Source: Labrenzia sp. PHM005 (GTDB taxonomy: Bacteria; Pseudomonadota; Alphaproteobacteria; Rhizobiales; Stappiaceae). Taken from it: DNA of 64,000 nt. Positions 17,591 through 25,630 of the stretch are shown here, in pieces. The notes under the pieces are model-generated. The model made no database searches, was not told the origin of the DNA, and worked only from the letters and a program-made list of their open reading frames with translations. The first letter of the stretch is position 1. Each line of letters begins with the position of its first letter. Where the stretch lies: contig NZ_CP041191.1 in assembly GCF_006517275.1 (NCBI RefSeq), forward strand, positions 5,513,001-5,577,000. The letters run 5' to 3'. The position numbers and the translations under genes were made by a program.

Positions 17591-17857
17591 ATGAAGAAAT
17601 CTTAGTTCACGGATGCCCAGATCGCGTTCGTTTTGCGACAGGCAGAGGACGGCACACCGGTCGCGGAGGTCTGCCGCAAGGCGGGGATTGCCGAGGCGAC
17701 GTTCTACAATTGGCGTAAGAAGTATGCTGATCTGACGCCCTCGGAAATGAAGCGGCTTAAGCAGCTTGAAGAGGAAAACTCACAGCTGAAACGGCTGGTG
17801 GCCGATCTGTCATTGGACAAAGTTATGCTGCAGGATGTCATCAAACGAAAGCTTTGA
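17591..17857 (+). pseudogene. IS3-family transposase OrfA, interrupted by early amber codon
   Basis: Starting at the ATG at 17591 the frame reads M-K-K-S, then TAG at 17603-17605, then continues in frame with FTDAQIAFVLRQAEDG and the helix-turn-helix EVCRKAGIAEATFYNWRKKY, followed by a leucine-rich coiled coil (LKQLEEENSQLKRL). Relatives have a coding residue, usually Arg, at the amber position. Restart at the TTG at 17633 would lose part of the first helix. The family role is DNA-end recognition and, by frameshifting into OrfB, production of the transposase. Confidence 0.85.
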
Positions 17858-18688
17858 GGCCTGCTCGTCGCCGTGAACTTGTCGATGATCTGAGATCGAT
17901 TTGGGGCATCAGTATTCGCCGTGCCTGCGGCGTGCTGTTAGCCCAGCGATCCAGCTACCACTATCGCTCGCATGGCGATGATCTGGCCGATCTGAAGAAG
18001 CGCATCAAAGAGATCGCTGAGACGCGTATTCGCTACGGTAATCGGCGCATCCACGTTCTGCTGCGTCGGGAGGGCTGGCAGGTGAACCCCAATCGGATCT
18101 ACCGGCTTTACAAGGAAATGGGGCTGCAATTGAGGAACAAGACACCCAAACGGCGTGTGAAGGCCAAGCTTCGCTAGGATAGATCTGAAGCGAAGCAAAG
18201 CAATGAGACCTGGGCCATGGATTTTGTCCATGACGAACTCGTCACAGGCCGCAAGATTCGTCCTAACAATGATCGATACGTTCTCCCGCTTCTCGCCGGC
18301 AACGGATCCCCGCTTCAGTTATCGTGGAGAGGATGTGGTTCGAACACTTGAAAGCGTGTGCCGCCGATATGGCTATCCCAAGACGATCCGGGTTGACCAG
18401 GGCTCCGAATTCATCTCCCGTGATCTCGATCTGTGGGTCTACCACAAAGGTGTCATGCTCGACTTCTCGCGGCCAGGAAAGCCAACCGACAACGCCTTCA
18501 TCGAGAGCTTCAACGGAAAGTTCCGGGCTGAATGCCTGAATACCCACTGGTTCATGAACCTTGACGATGCCCGTTCAAAAATGGAGGATTGGCGCAAGGT
18601 CTACAACGAAGTTCGTCCCCACAGTGCGATCGGCAATAAACCGCCAGTATCACTGATAAAGGGCTCAATGGTGTCATCACCGCCTTGA
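17854..18688 (+). pseudogene. IS3-family transposase OrfB (DDE integrase), stop plus frameshift
   Basis: The first part (RRACGVLLAQRSSYHYRS, then GNRRIHVLLRREGW) is the N-terminal HTH_21-type region of an IS3 OrfB. TAG at 18175-18177 interrupts it. The same frame resumes with ETWAMDFVHDELVTGRKIR (first catalytic Asp), and then the reading switches frame near 18257-18263. Expected IRVLT is replaced because about two bases are missing. The remainder gives TMIDTFSRFSP, IRVDQGSEF (second Asp) and NAFIESFNGKFRAECLN (Glu), so all three DDE residues survive in separate pieces. It ends at the TGA at 18686-18688. Confidence 0.86.
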
Positions 18689-18724
18689 GCTATACCCCCG
18701 GAAAACTTCCTGCCGGGTGGTCCA

Positions 18725-19198
18725 AACGGCGGTAGCAGCTCACGGTCCAGGCCGTCCATATTTGCGGAGAGCGCCCACTCATAGATAGAGACATTGCTGT
18801 CCAATCCCCTATACGCTGTCCACCAGTGCAAGGTCTGCAAACCAACAACACGATCTGCAACCAATCACGGCTCCCAACGATGAAGCTTGCCTGAGAGACT
18901 GACGATCGTGACGTTGCGCCCAAACTTTGGGGAGCTCTAATGCGAACAATGCCGCAATTTCTTGGGTCTGTAGTCGCATCAAACAAGACCGAGGGTTAGT
19001 TCCCATTCGCGGGTACTACACGGCAGTTGCTGTCGGCTCGTAAAACGACCGATAGCGCGAAGGCAGACGGGGCTTCAGCGTGCCGGTTGTTTACCTTCCG
19101 CCGCCCAAATTGAACCGCGGCGTGAATTAACGCCTGTCTATCAGCAGGGTTTTCTAGACAGATTGGGTGTTGCGTTTATTTCTTAAACGCAAGACGGA
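18725..19198. other. gene-free stretch after the IS element
   Basis: 474 bp with no recognisable intact gene. On the minus strand, around 18735-18860, one frame gives a protein-like stretch (LHWWTAYRGLDSNVSIYEW then ALSANMDGLDRELLPPF) that runs into the IS end. It could be the eroded edge of a gene split by the element, but I do not recognise it and the left flank does not obviously continue it. The part nearest RidA has no clear terminator hairpin. Confidence 0.5.
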
Positions 19199-19549
19199 TT
19201 ACGCTGTGGCGGCGACGACGATGATTTCCACCGTGTACTCAGGCGTGGCCAGTTTGGATTCTCCGCAAGCGCGGGCTGGCGGATTGGCCGGGTCTATCCA
19301 AGCATCCCAGACCTCGTTCATTTCCGCAAAGTCGTCCATACTGGCAAGCCAAATGGTTGCCTGAAGAATGCGGGATTTGTCACTCCCAGCATCCGCGAGC
19401 AGCTTCTCGATTTTCTGCAAGATGACCTTGGTTTGATCGGCAGCGCTCTCACCAGGATTGCCAACCTGGCCGGCGAGCCACACAAGACCGCCATGGATGA
19501 CTGCTTGGCTCATACGCGGACCAATCTGCAGGCGTTTAATATCGGACAT
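19199..19549 (-). CDS. RidA/YjgF-family enamine/imine deaminase
   Basis: Protein of 116 residues, the standard RidA size, with GGLVWLAGQVG near residues 20-30 and PPARACGES, whose Arg matches the conserved substrate-binding Arg105 of RidA. The C-terminal strand reads YTVEIIVVAA. RidA proteins hydrolyse reactive enamine/imine products of PLP enzymes and amine oxidases. It is the last gene of the transport-aminotransferase-oxidase operon, placed directly after the DAO-type oxidase (26 bp gap), which would make just such an imine. Confidence 0.9.
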   Translation of the reverse strand: MSDIKRLQIGPRMSQAVIHGGLVWLAGQVGNPGESAADQTKVILQKIEKLLADAGSDKSRILQATIWLASMDDFAEMNEVWDAWIDPANPPARACGESKLATPEYTVEIIVVAATA

Positions 19550-19575
19550 TGTATTTCCTTTTTGTTCTTGGAGGT

Positions 19576-20676
19576 TCAGATCAGCCGCGACGGATTTAGC
19601 GCCGTGACGACTTCATGTGGGAGGACCGGTTCTTTGCCCAGACACAGATCCGCAGTGAGCTGGGACAACGCAGGGGCTGTCTGGACACCGTAGCCACCTT
19701 GTCCGGCCAGCCAGAAAAACCCTTCCCGGTCCGGCGCGAAACCGACCACAGGTGTGCGATCCTTCACGAAGCTTCGGAGACCGGCCCAGCTGTGCTCGAC
19801 CCGGGTCACGTTCATAGTCACGGCCTGTTCAAACCGGTGCAAGCCTTCCGCAAGCACCATGTCATCAGCCCAGGCGTCATGCGGATCCACGGGATCTTCA
19901 TCTGCGGGGGAAACCATGAACTTGCCGGCATCAGGTTTAACATACCAGCTCTCCGAAGCGCTGGCGACGAGAGGCCAGGATGTGACGTCCAGCCCGTCCG
20001 GCGGTGGAATGATAGCAGCAGATCGGCGCAAGGGCTGCAGACCGATTTTTGATACGCCAGCGCGTTCGGCGATCACATCGGCCCAGGCGCCCGCCGCATT
20101 GATGAGAACCGGAGCTTCAAACCTTCCAGCCGGTGTTATCACGCGCCAAAGGCCGTCTATCCGTTGGATCGTTTCCGCCGGTGCACGCGTTTCAATCTTG
20201 GCGCCGTGCTGCTTGGCTAGACGCAAAAACCCTTGCAGCAACCGGTCGACATCAATGTCCTGAGCAGCGCGTTCGATGGCGGCCGCCGCAATCCCTTCTG
20301 GTTTCAGAAGGGGAAACAGAGAAACGGCTTCTTCAGCTGTAAGAAGGTCCATGTCTTCCGCGCCCGCCAAATAGTCATCAAAGGCGCTGAGTTCCTCTTC
20401 GGTGGCAATCAGCATTTCGCCGCGTGGGGACAGAAGGCTCTGGTCGGACAGGCCTGCTGGTGCCTCCAGAACCGGTTCGGAGGCGGCATTGAGGGCGCGC
20501 AAGGTAGCATTGCCATAATTGCGGATAAAAATCGCTGCGGATCTGCCTGTTGCATGCCAGCCAGGAGCATCTTCCATCTCAAGCAGTGTGACAGAGGCGT
20601 GCGGGGCCAGACGCGCCGCGGCACCAGCGCCAGCGATCCCCCCACCTATGATCAGAAAATCGGACTTGTTGGTCAT
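19576..20676 (-). CDS. FAD-dependent amine/amino-acid oxidase (DAO family)
   Basis: Protein of 366 residues with an N-terminal Rossmann fingerprint (LIIGGGIAGAGAAARL, residues 7-22) and the acidic end of the second strand (LLEME), then the DAO C-terminal part with GLRSFVKDRTPVVGF and GFFWLAGQGGYGVQTAP. It oxidises a C-N bond using FAD; D-amino acids, sarcosine-like secondary amines and polyamine derivatives are possible substrates. Its ATG overlaps the deacetylase stop (ATGA), so the two are coupled. The transporter and deacetylase context favours an amine released from an acetylated polyamine (inference). Confidence 0.87.
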   Translation of the reverse strand: MTNKSDFLIIGGGIAGAGAAARLAPHASVTLLEMEDAPGWHATGRSAAIFIRNYGNATLRALNAASEPVLEAPAGLSDQSLLSPRGEMLIATEEELSAFDDYLAGAEDMDLLTAEEAVSLFPLLKPEGIAAAAIERAAQDIDVDRLLQGFLRLAKQHGAKIETRAPAETIQRIDGLWRVITPAGRFEAPVLINAAGAWADVIAERAGVSKIGLQPLRRSAAIIPPPDGLDVTSWPLVASASESWYVKPDAGKFMVSPADEDPVDPHDAWADDMVLAEGLHRFEQAVTMNVTRVEHSWAGLRSFVKDRTPVVGFAPDREGFFWLAGQGGYGVQTAPALSQLTADLCLGKEPVLPHEVVTALNPSRLI

Positions 20677-21695
20677 ACGCGCTGATAACCGGTGAGTACA
20701 CTGGTAAGATTTTGGCCCAGTTCATCGGCAAGATATCCGCCTTCCTGGACAAATAAGGTTGGTAGCCCGAGCCCTGCGATAGCCGCCCCTATCCGGGCAA
20801 ATCCGGGTGTTGTGATCGCCAATCCTTTCAATGGATCATTTTCATAGGCATCCAACCCAAGCGCGACAATCACCACGTCTGTTCCGAAAGCCTGGATGCG
20901 TTGGAAAGCTGCATCAAGTGTTTTCAGATAGGCGTCATCGCCAGTACCGCGTTCCAACGGCAAGTTCAAGTTTGCCCCCCGACCGAAGCCCTCGCCACGT
21001 TCGTGACCATGCCCCCAATAGAAGGGATAAAACCGGATGGGGTCTGCATGAATGGAGACCGTCAGAACATCTCCGCGTTCATAAAAGATTCCCTGGGTTC
21101 CATTGCCGTGATGCACATCGACATCGAGGATGGCCGGCCGCTTCCCAGCCTTGAGCAGGCGTTCAGCCGCAATGCCGGAGTTGTTCAGAAAGCAAAAACC
21201 ACCGGCCAGATCGGCAAAGGCATGGTGACCGGGCGGACGCGAGAGGACGTAGGCCGCTTTTTCTCCGGTGAGCATGAGGTCCGCCCCTTCTACCGCGCTC
21301 TGCGCAGACCAATAGGCAGCTTCCCAGGTCCCCGCTGCAATCGGACAGCTTGTGTCCGCCTGGTGAAATCCGGCTTGCCCGACTGCAGAACGCGGATAAC
21401 TTGCCGTACGCCGGTCTGGATGCACATTCGGGATGACCTCATCAGACGCATTTTCAATGCGGCTCCAACGCTCATGAATGGTTTGCAGAAAGACAAGATA
21501 CTCCGCCGTATGCAGCGCGGCGATCGGACCTAAACCGTGGTCAGTCGGCGTTTGGAAGACACATCCGGCCTCTTTGGCTCCATTTTGCAGCACTTCGATC
21601 CGGCGTGGTTGTTCCGGGTTTGCGAGGCGTGTGCCATTGGCCATAAAGTGCTTTGGGTCATGGTTCCGCTGGCGGTCATCAAAAACGGCTTTCAT
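20673..21695 (-). CDS. histone deacetylase-family acetylpolyamine amidohydrolase
   Basis: Protein of 340 residues with all zinc-amidohydrolase hallmarks of the class II HDAC/acetylpolyamine amidohydrolase family: RPPGHHAF (catalytic His pair), DVDVHHGNGTQ (zinc Asp and His), and GLDAYENDPL (second zinc Asp). Length matches bacterial AphA-type enzymes. Expected role is removal of acetyl groups from N-acetylated polyamines or similar acyl-amines in the cytoplasm. Its start overlaps the GNAT stop and its stop overlaps the oxidase start by four bases, a tight coupled chain. Confidence 0.9.
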   Translation of the reverse strand: MKAVFDDRQRNHDPKHFMANGTRLANPEQPRRIEVLQNGAKEAGCVFQTPTDHGLGPIAALHTAEYLVFLQTIHERWSRIENASDEVIPNVHPDRRTASYPRSAVGQAGFHQADTSCPIAAGTWEAAYWSAQSAVEGADLMLTGEKAAYVLSRPPGHHAFADLAGGFCFLNNSGIAAERLLKAGKRPAILDVDVHHGNGTQGIFYERGDVLTVSIHADPIRFYPFYWGHGHERGEGFGRGANLNLPLERGTGDDAYLKTLDAAFQRIQAFGTDVVIVALGLDAYENDPLKGLAITTPGFARIGAAIAGLGLPTLFVQEGGYLADELGQNLTSVLTGYQRV

Positions 21696-22183
21696 GTAGG
21701 GTTCCTCAGGCTCTCCAACGCTACGCCCTTTAAGGAGAGCACGGTTTCATCCGGTAAATCATGGAAACCCAACCGTTCATAAAAACGGCGGGCATCGGTG
21801 TTGTGGTTGTGAACGGCAAGTTTCAAAAACCGTATCGTCCAATCTGACGGCGCTTCGTCAAGGGCAGCTTTCAGCAACCGGGGGCCCAGTCCCTGACCTC
21901 TTACCATGTCCGAAACCCAAAGATCCGAAACATAAAGTCCCGCGCCGCCCAGGCTGGTCGAAAACAACGGGGACGCGATCAGAGCACCCTCGATTACGCC
22001 ACTTTCGCGTTCTGCAAGCAACGCGAAGAACGCCGGATGGCCGCCAAATCCGTGACGGACAAGATCACCGATCCCGGCCCGATGCGTGTCGCCGAGGTCC
22101 ATGGACAATTGTTCAAGCGCCTGGTTGAGGCGCCCTGCATCAATCGATGTAGCTTTGCGGATCGAAATCTCGGTCATGGTCAA
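21692..22183 (-). CDS. GNAT-family N-acetyltransferase
   Basis: Protein of 163 residues with a GNAT fold. The acetyl-CoA pyrophosphate loop is VRGQGLGPRLLKAAL, and the late segment HNHNTDARRFYERLGF is typical of diamine/polyamine acetyltransferases such as SSAT-like proteins. It is coupled by ATGA overlaps to BKACE upstream and the deacetylase downstream. An acetyltransferase next to a deacetylase suggests acetylation as a protecting step in amine catabolism (inference). Confidence 0.87.
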   Translation of the reverse strand: MTMTEISIRKATSIDAGRLNQALEQLSMDLGDTHRAGIGDLVRHGFGGHPAFFALLAERESGVIEGALIASPLFSTSLGGAGLYVSDLWVSDMVRGQGLGPRLLKAALDEAPSDWTIRFLKLAVHNHNTDARRFYERLGFHDLPDETVLSLKGVALESLRNPT

Positions 22184-23109
22184 AACTCCGTCTCCGCTAT
22201 TCCTTTCAATCCAAGCAAGGTTCGAGCTTCATCCGGTGTGGCCGCCGTCCGGCCAATTTCTTCAACTATGCTGCGGATTTTGGCCACCTGTTCGGCATTA
22301 GATTTTGCCAGCTGGCGTTTTGCGATAAAGAGATTGTCTTCCAGACCAACTCGAACATGCCCTCCCATGCTGGCTGCCATCGAGGCAAACGGAATTTGCT
22401 GGCGTCCGGCGGCAAGCACGGAAAACAGATACTGGCTGTCGAACAGCTTGTCGGCAATGCGTTTCATATGTTGAAGGTTCTCCGGGTCGGCCCCGATTCC
22501 GCCGAGAACACCAAAGACAAATTGAATAAAGAACGGTGGCTTCACCAGTCCGCGGTCGGCAAAGTGGCGCAGCATGTAGAGGTGGCTGACATCGTAACAC
22601 TCGAACTCGAACCGGGCGCCACGTTTTTCGCCAAGCTGCTCCAGCACAAATGCAATGTCTCTTGGTGTGTTTTTGAAAACCAGATCGTCGGTGTTTTCAA
22701 GAAACGGCTTTTCCCAGTCAAACTTCCAATCTTCGTAGCGATCCACCATTGGATACAGAGCGAAATTCATCGTCCCCATGTTGAGCGAACACATCTCAGG
22801 TTCTGCCCGCAGCGGGCCCTCCAGCCGCTCTTCCAGCGGCATGATGGCACTGCCACCGGTCGTTAAGTTAAGGACCGCATCGCATTTGGCTTGAATGTCA
22901 GGCAGGAATGCTAGGAAGTCTTCTGCCCTGGCGGACGGGCGGCCGTCTTTCGGATTTCTGGCGTGCAGGTGCAAGATCGCAGCCCCTGCGTCTGCGGCAC
23001 CCAGTGCCTGCTCTGTAATATCAGTTGGAGAAAAGGGCAGATACGGGGACATCGTGGGAGTGTGAATGGACCCGGTGATGGCACAGGTAATGATAATCTT
23101 ATCTGTCAT
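22180..23109 (-). CDS. beta-keto acid cleavage enzyme (BKACE, Kce-like)
   Basis: Protein of 309 residues of the DUF849/BKACE family. It shows ITGSIHTPTMSP at the N-terminus, ILHLHARNPKDG with the zinc-binding His pair, and GGHVRVGLEDNL near residue 230-245, the family signature for zinc and substrate. BKACEs condense a beta-keto acid with acetyl-CoA to give acetoacetate and a new CoA ester; the founding member acts on 3-keto-5-aminohexanoate in lysine fermentation. It follows the aminotransferase by 8 bp, so transamination may generate its keto-acid substrate. Confidence 0.9.
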   Translation of the reverse strand: MTDKIIITCAITGSIHTPTMSPYLPFSPTDITEQALGAADAGAAILHLHARNPKDGRPSARAEDFLAFLPDIQAKCDAVLNLTTGGSAIMPLEERLEGPLRAEPEMCSLNMGTMNFALYPMVDRYEDWKFDWEKPFLENTDDLVFKNTPRDIAFVLEQLGEKRGARFEFECYDVSHLYMLRHFADRGLVKPPFFIQFVFGVLGGIGADPENLQHMKRIADKLFDSQYLFSVLAAGRQQIPFASMAASMGGHVRVGLEDNLFIAKRQLAKSNAEQVAKIRSIVEEIGRTAATPDEARTLLGLKGIAETEF

Positions 23110-23117
23110 GCCTGATC

Positions 23118-24473
23118 TCAGCTCGCTTTCGCCCGTTCAGCCGGAAGTTCGGCATCCAATTGCCGAAGAGAACGGTCCACCCCATCAATGATCTCTGAAA
23201 CATGATCTTTATTGGCAATCATGGGCGGTGCGACGAGAAAATGATCTCCCAAATATCCTCCCCGTGTCCGACGGGAATAAACAATCAAGCCGTTCTCATA
23301 AGCAATATCTACAAGGCGGTTGAATGCGCCCCATTCGGCTGGCAACGGCGCCATCGTTTTGCGGTCTGCGACCAGCTCGAACGCCAACAGCAATCCTTCT
23401 CCCCGCACATCGCCGATCAACTCGTGATGATCCATCAGCTTTTCAAGTTCGGCCTTGAGCTGGCGGCCGATCCAGGCAGAATTGGCGCACATGTCGCCCG
23501 TTTCAATCTCCTCCAGAACGGCCAATCCGGCCGCACAGGCCAGCGGATTGCCAGCATAGGTGAACCCATGCAAGAAGCCACCATCGTTCAAAACATTCTC
23601 AACGATTGACTTGTGCGCGACCATTGCGCCAAGCGGCGCGTAACCGGCGGCAAACCCTTTTGATATGACCAGAATGTCAGGCGCAACATCCCAATGCTCG
23701 GCAGCGAAGAAATGTCCTGTGCGACCACCACCGGACATCACTTCGTCATGGATCAGAAGGACACCGTAGCGGCTGCAGATCTCACGGATCTTTTGCATGT
23801 ATCCGACAGGCGGAACCAAGGCGCCGGTCGACGCGCCGCCAACCGGTTCGACAATGAACGCTAGGACTGTTTCTGGGCCTTCCTCCAGGATCTTAGCTTC
23901 CAGCATATCGGCATAGTGATGACCTGTTGCCGGATCGTTGGCATTGAGACCGTCAAGATAGGCGCGGGGTGCCGGGATCTTCGGCATCGGCCGCATCATC
24001 GGATCGAACGGCGCTGTCAGCGGTGCATATCCGGTGAGTGCAAGAGCACCAAGTGTACAGCCGTGATAACTCGGTTCCCGCGAAATCACCTTGTAACGCT
24101 GTGCTTCTCCTGTTGCGACGGCATTTTGGCGGGCCAGTTTGATGGCACTTTCCACGGCTTCCGATCCGCCGGACACGAAGAACACCTTGTCCAGCCCTTC
24201 CGGGGCCAGCGATGCTGTCTTTGCCGCCAGACGCTCAGCAGGCTCGGTTTCAAAATGCAAGCGGTAGCCGAATGTGGATTTTTCCATCTGACGGCGCATC
24301 GCGTCCAGAACATTCGGGTTCGAATGGCCAATGTTGCACACCATAGCGCCCGATGAACCGTCCAGATAACGTTTGCCGTCGACATCCCACATATAAACGC
24401 CTTTAGCCTGATCCAGGACCGGTCGCCGTTGACGGTTTTGGTAGAAGAGATGGGATTTCATTGTCTCGCTCAT
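23118..24473 (-). CDS. class III PLP-dependent aminotransferase
   Basis: Protein of 451 residues from the ATG at 24473. That ATG overlaps the ATPase stop (ATGA) and has AGGAGA seven bases upstream; a longer frame from 24500 is unlikely. Fold-type I class III signatures are SGGSEAVESAIKLAR, SYHGCTLGAL, IHDEVMSGGGRTG and ISKGFAAGYAPLG, the Lys of which binds PLP. Such omega-aminotransferases act on putrescine, GABA, beta-alanine and related amines. Position between a polyamine-type ATPase gene and BKACE supports a primary amine substrate. Confidence 0.9.
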   Translation of the reverse strand: MSETMKSHLFYQNRQRRPVLDQAKGVYMWDVDGKRYLDGSSGAMVCNIGHSNPNVLDAMRRQMEKSTFGYRLHFETEPAERLAAKTASLAPEGLDKVFFVSGGSEAVESAIKLARQNAVATGEAQRYKVISREPSYHGCTLGALALTGYAPLTAPFDPMMRPMPKIPAPRAYLDGLNANDPATGHHYADMLEAKILEEGPETVLAFIVEPVGGASTGALVPPVGYMQKIREICSRYGVLLIHDEVMSGGGRTGHFFAAEHWDVAPDILVISKGFAAGYAPLGAMVAHKSIVENVLNDGGFLHGFTYAGNPLACAAGLAVLEEIETGDMCANSAWIGRQLKAELEKLMDHHELIGDVRGEGLLLAFELVADRKTMAPLPAEWGAFNRLVDIAYENGLIVYSRRTRGGYLGDHFLVAPPMIANKDHVSEIIDGVDRSLRQLDAELPAERAKAS

Positions 24474-25555
24474 GCCGTGTCTCCTGGAAGCGCCGCGCAA
24501 TCGCGAGGCCGGAAACGGACAGAAACGGCGGCACCTTCTTCAAAAGGATGCTCGTCGATCATATTGATGGCCTGGAGTTGCTGCTCTCCCACGCGCACGA
24601 AGTAACGTGCAGCCTGTCCTTGATAGTCCACCGCTTCGACGACACCGTCCAAAGCGATGCGGTCATCGGCCGGAGTATCCTTGGCCATGAGCAAAAGTTT
24701 TTCTGCACGGATGACCAACTTGGATGATCCTTTGGCTGAAACGCGCGGGGCCCTATTTTTTGGCACCGCAATTGTCCCGAAATGGGGAACTTCTAGGGCC
24801 AAGCCCGCGGCGGCCATGCCTTTGCATGTGGCCTTGAGAATGTTAGAAGTTCCGAGAAAGCGGGATACGAATTCAGAGGCTGGGGTGTTATAGACGTCCT
24901 CCGGTGATCCGACCTGCTCTACGCGGCCGTTGGACATGACAACAACCTGGTCTGACATCGCGAGGGCTTCAGACTGGTCGTGGGTCACGAAAACCGTGGT
25001 GATGCCGATCTGGTGCTGAATACGTTTCAATTCAACGCGCATGTCCTCCCGCAGATTCGCATCAAGTGCGGAAAGCGGTTCATCCAGCAGCAAAACATCC
25101 GGCTCAATGACAATTGCACGGGCGAGCGCGATGCGTTGCTGCTGGCCACCCGACAACTGTTTCGGGTAGCGGTCCGCCACATGCGGCAACTGCACCAGCT
25201 CCAGAACATCCCTGACCTTCTTGTCCATTTCTGCCTTGGAGACATCCCGGTACTTGAGACCAAAAGCCACGTTTTCGGCAATCGTCTTATGCGGGAACAG
25301 AGCGTAGTTCTGGAACACAAGGCCCAAGTTACGTTTGTAGATCGGCACATCGTTGATGCGCCGGCCCTTGATGGTGATGTCTCCTTCGGTGGGATCAATC
25401 AGGCCCGCGATCATACGCAAGGTGGTTGTCTTGCCGCAGCCGGATGGGCCGAGCAATGTCACAAAACTGCCCTCTGGAATTTCCATCGACGTGCGATGAA
25501 CCGCGGTGAACGCTCCAAAGCGCTTGACAATATTGGTCAGGGAAACAGCGCCCAC
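24470..25555 (-). CDS. ABC transporter ATPase, spermidine/putrescine type (PotA-like)
   Basis: ATPase of 361 residues with Walker A GPSGCGKTT (about residues 36-44), LSGGQQQRIALARA signature, Walker B LLLDEPLSALD, H-loop VFVTHDQ, and a C-terminal TOBE-type domain of about 100 residues. I place the start at the GTG at 25555, which has TGGAG seven bases upstream. An in-frame ATG at 25597 lies inside the loop of a strong hairpin and is unlikely to be used. It powers the two permeases encoded upstream. PotA-like family membership suggests a cationic amine or similar ligand but does not prove it. Confidence 0.9.
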   Translation of the reverse strand: MGAVSLTNIVKRFGAFTAVHRTSMEIPEGSFVTLLGPSGCGKTTTLRMIAGLIDPTEGDITIKGRRINDVPIYKRNLGLVFQNYALFPHKTIAENVAFGLKYRDVSKAEMDKKVRDVLELVQLPHVADRYPKQLSGGQQQRIALARAIVIEPDVLLLDEPLSALDANLREDMRVELKRIQHQIGITTVFVTHDQSEALAMSDQVVVMSNGRVEQVGSPEDVYNTPASEFVSRFLGTSNILKATCKGMAAAGLALEVPHFGTIAVPKNRAPRVSAKGSSKLVIRAEKLLLMAKDTPADDRIALDGVVEAVDYQGQAARYFVRVGEQQLQAINMIDEHPFEEGAAVSVRFRPRDCAALPGDTA

Positions 25556-25586
25556 ACTCGAACTCCAAGATCTGAGAGAATTATCC

Positions 25587-25607
25587 CCGCCCGGCATGGC
25601 CGGGCGG
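25587..25607 (-). terminator. strong intercistronic hairpin between binding-protein and ATPase genes
   Basis: A perfect 9-bp GC-rich stem (CCGCCCGGC / GCCGGGCGG) with a three-base loop, 24 bp after the binding-protein stop. The T-tract is poor, so it probably attenuates or protects the 3' end of the binding-protein message rather than ending all transcription. This is a common way to make more binding protein than ATPase. Confidence 0.6.
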
Positions 25608-25630
25608 AGGACTTAGCTTTTTGGAAATCC

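Larger units (their letters stand above)
17530..18724 (+). mobile_element. degenerate IS3-family insertion sequence (about 1.2 kb)
   Basis: A 1195-bp unit containing OrfA and OrfB of an IS3-family (IS407-like) element. Ends are inferred from a partial inverted repeat. The left end starts TGGACTG and carries GCTGGAATTTTCC; the right end read on the opposite strand starts TGGACCACC and carries GCAGGAAGTTTTCC. Flanking triplets (AGC left, AAC right) do not match, so no target duplication is visible. Three disabling changes lie inside: an amber codon early in orfA, an amber codon in orfB and a 2-bp loss in orfB. The element should be immobile unless helped in trans. Confidence 0.85.

Noticed and set aside
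17461..17718. Open frame of 85 codons spanning the left IS end
   Set aside because: It crosses the IS boundary and runs out of frame with OrfA; no domain is visible.
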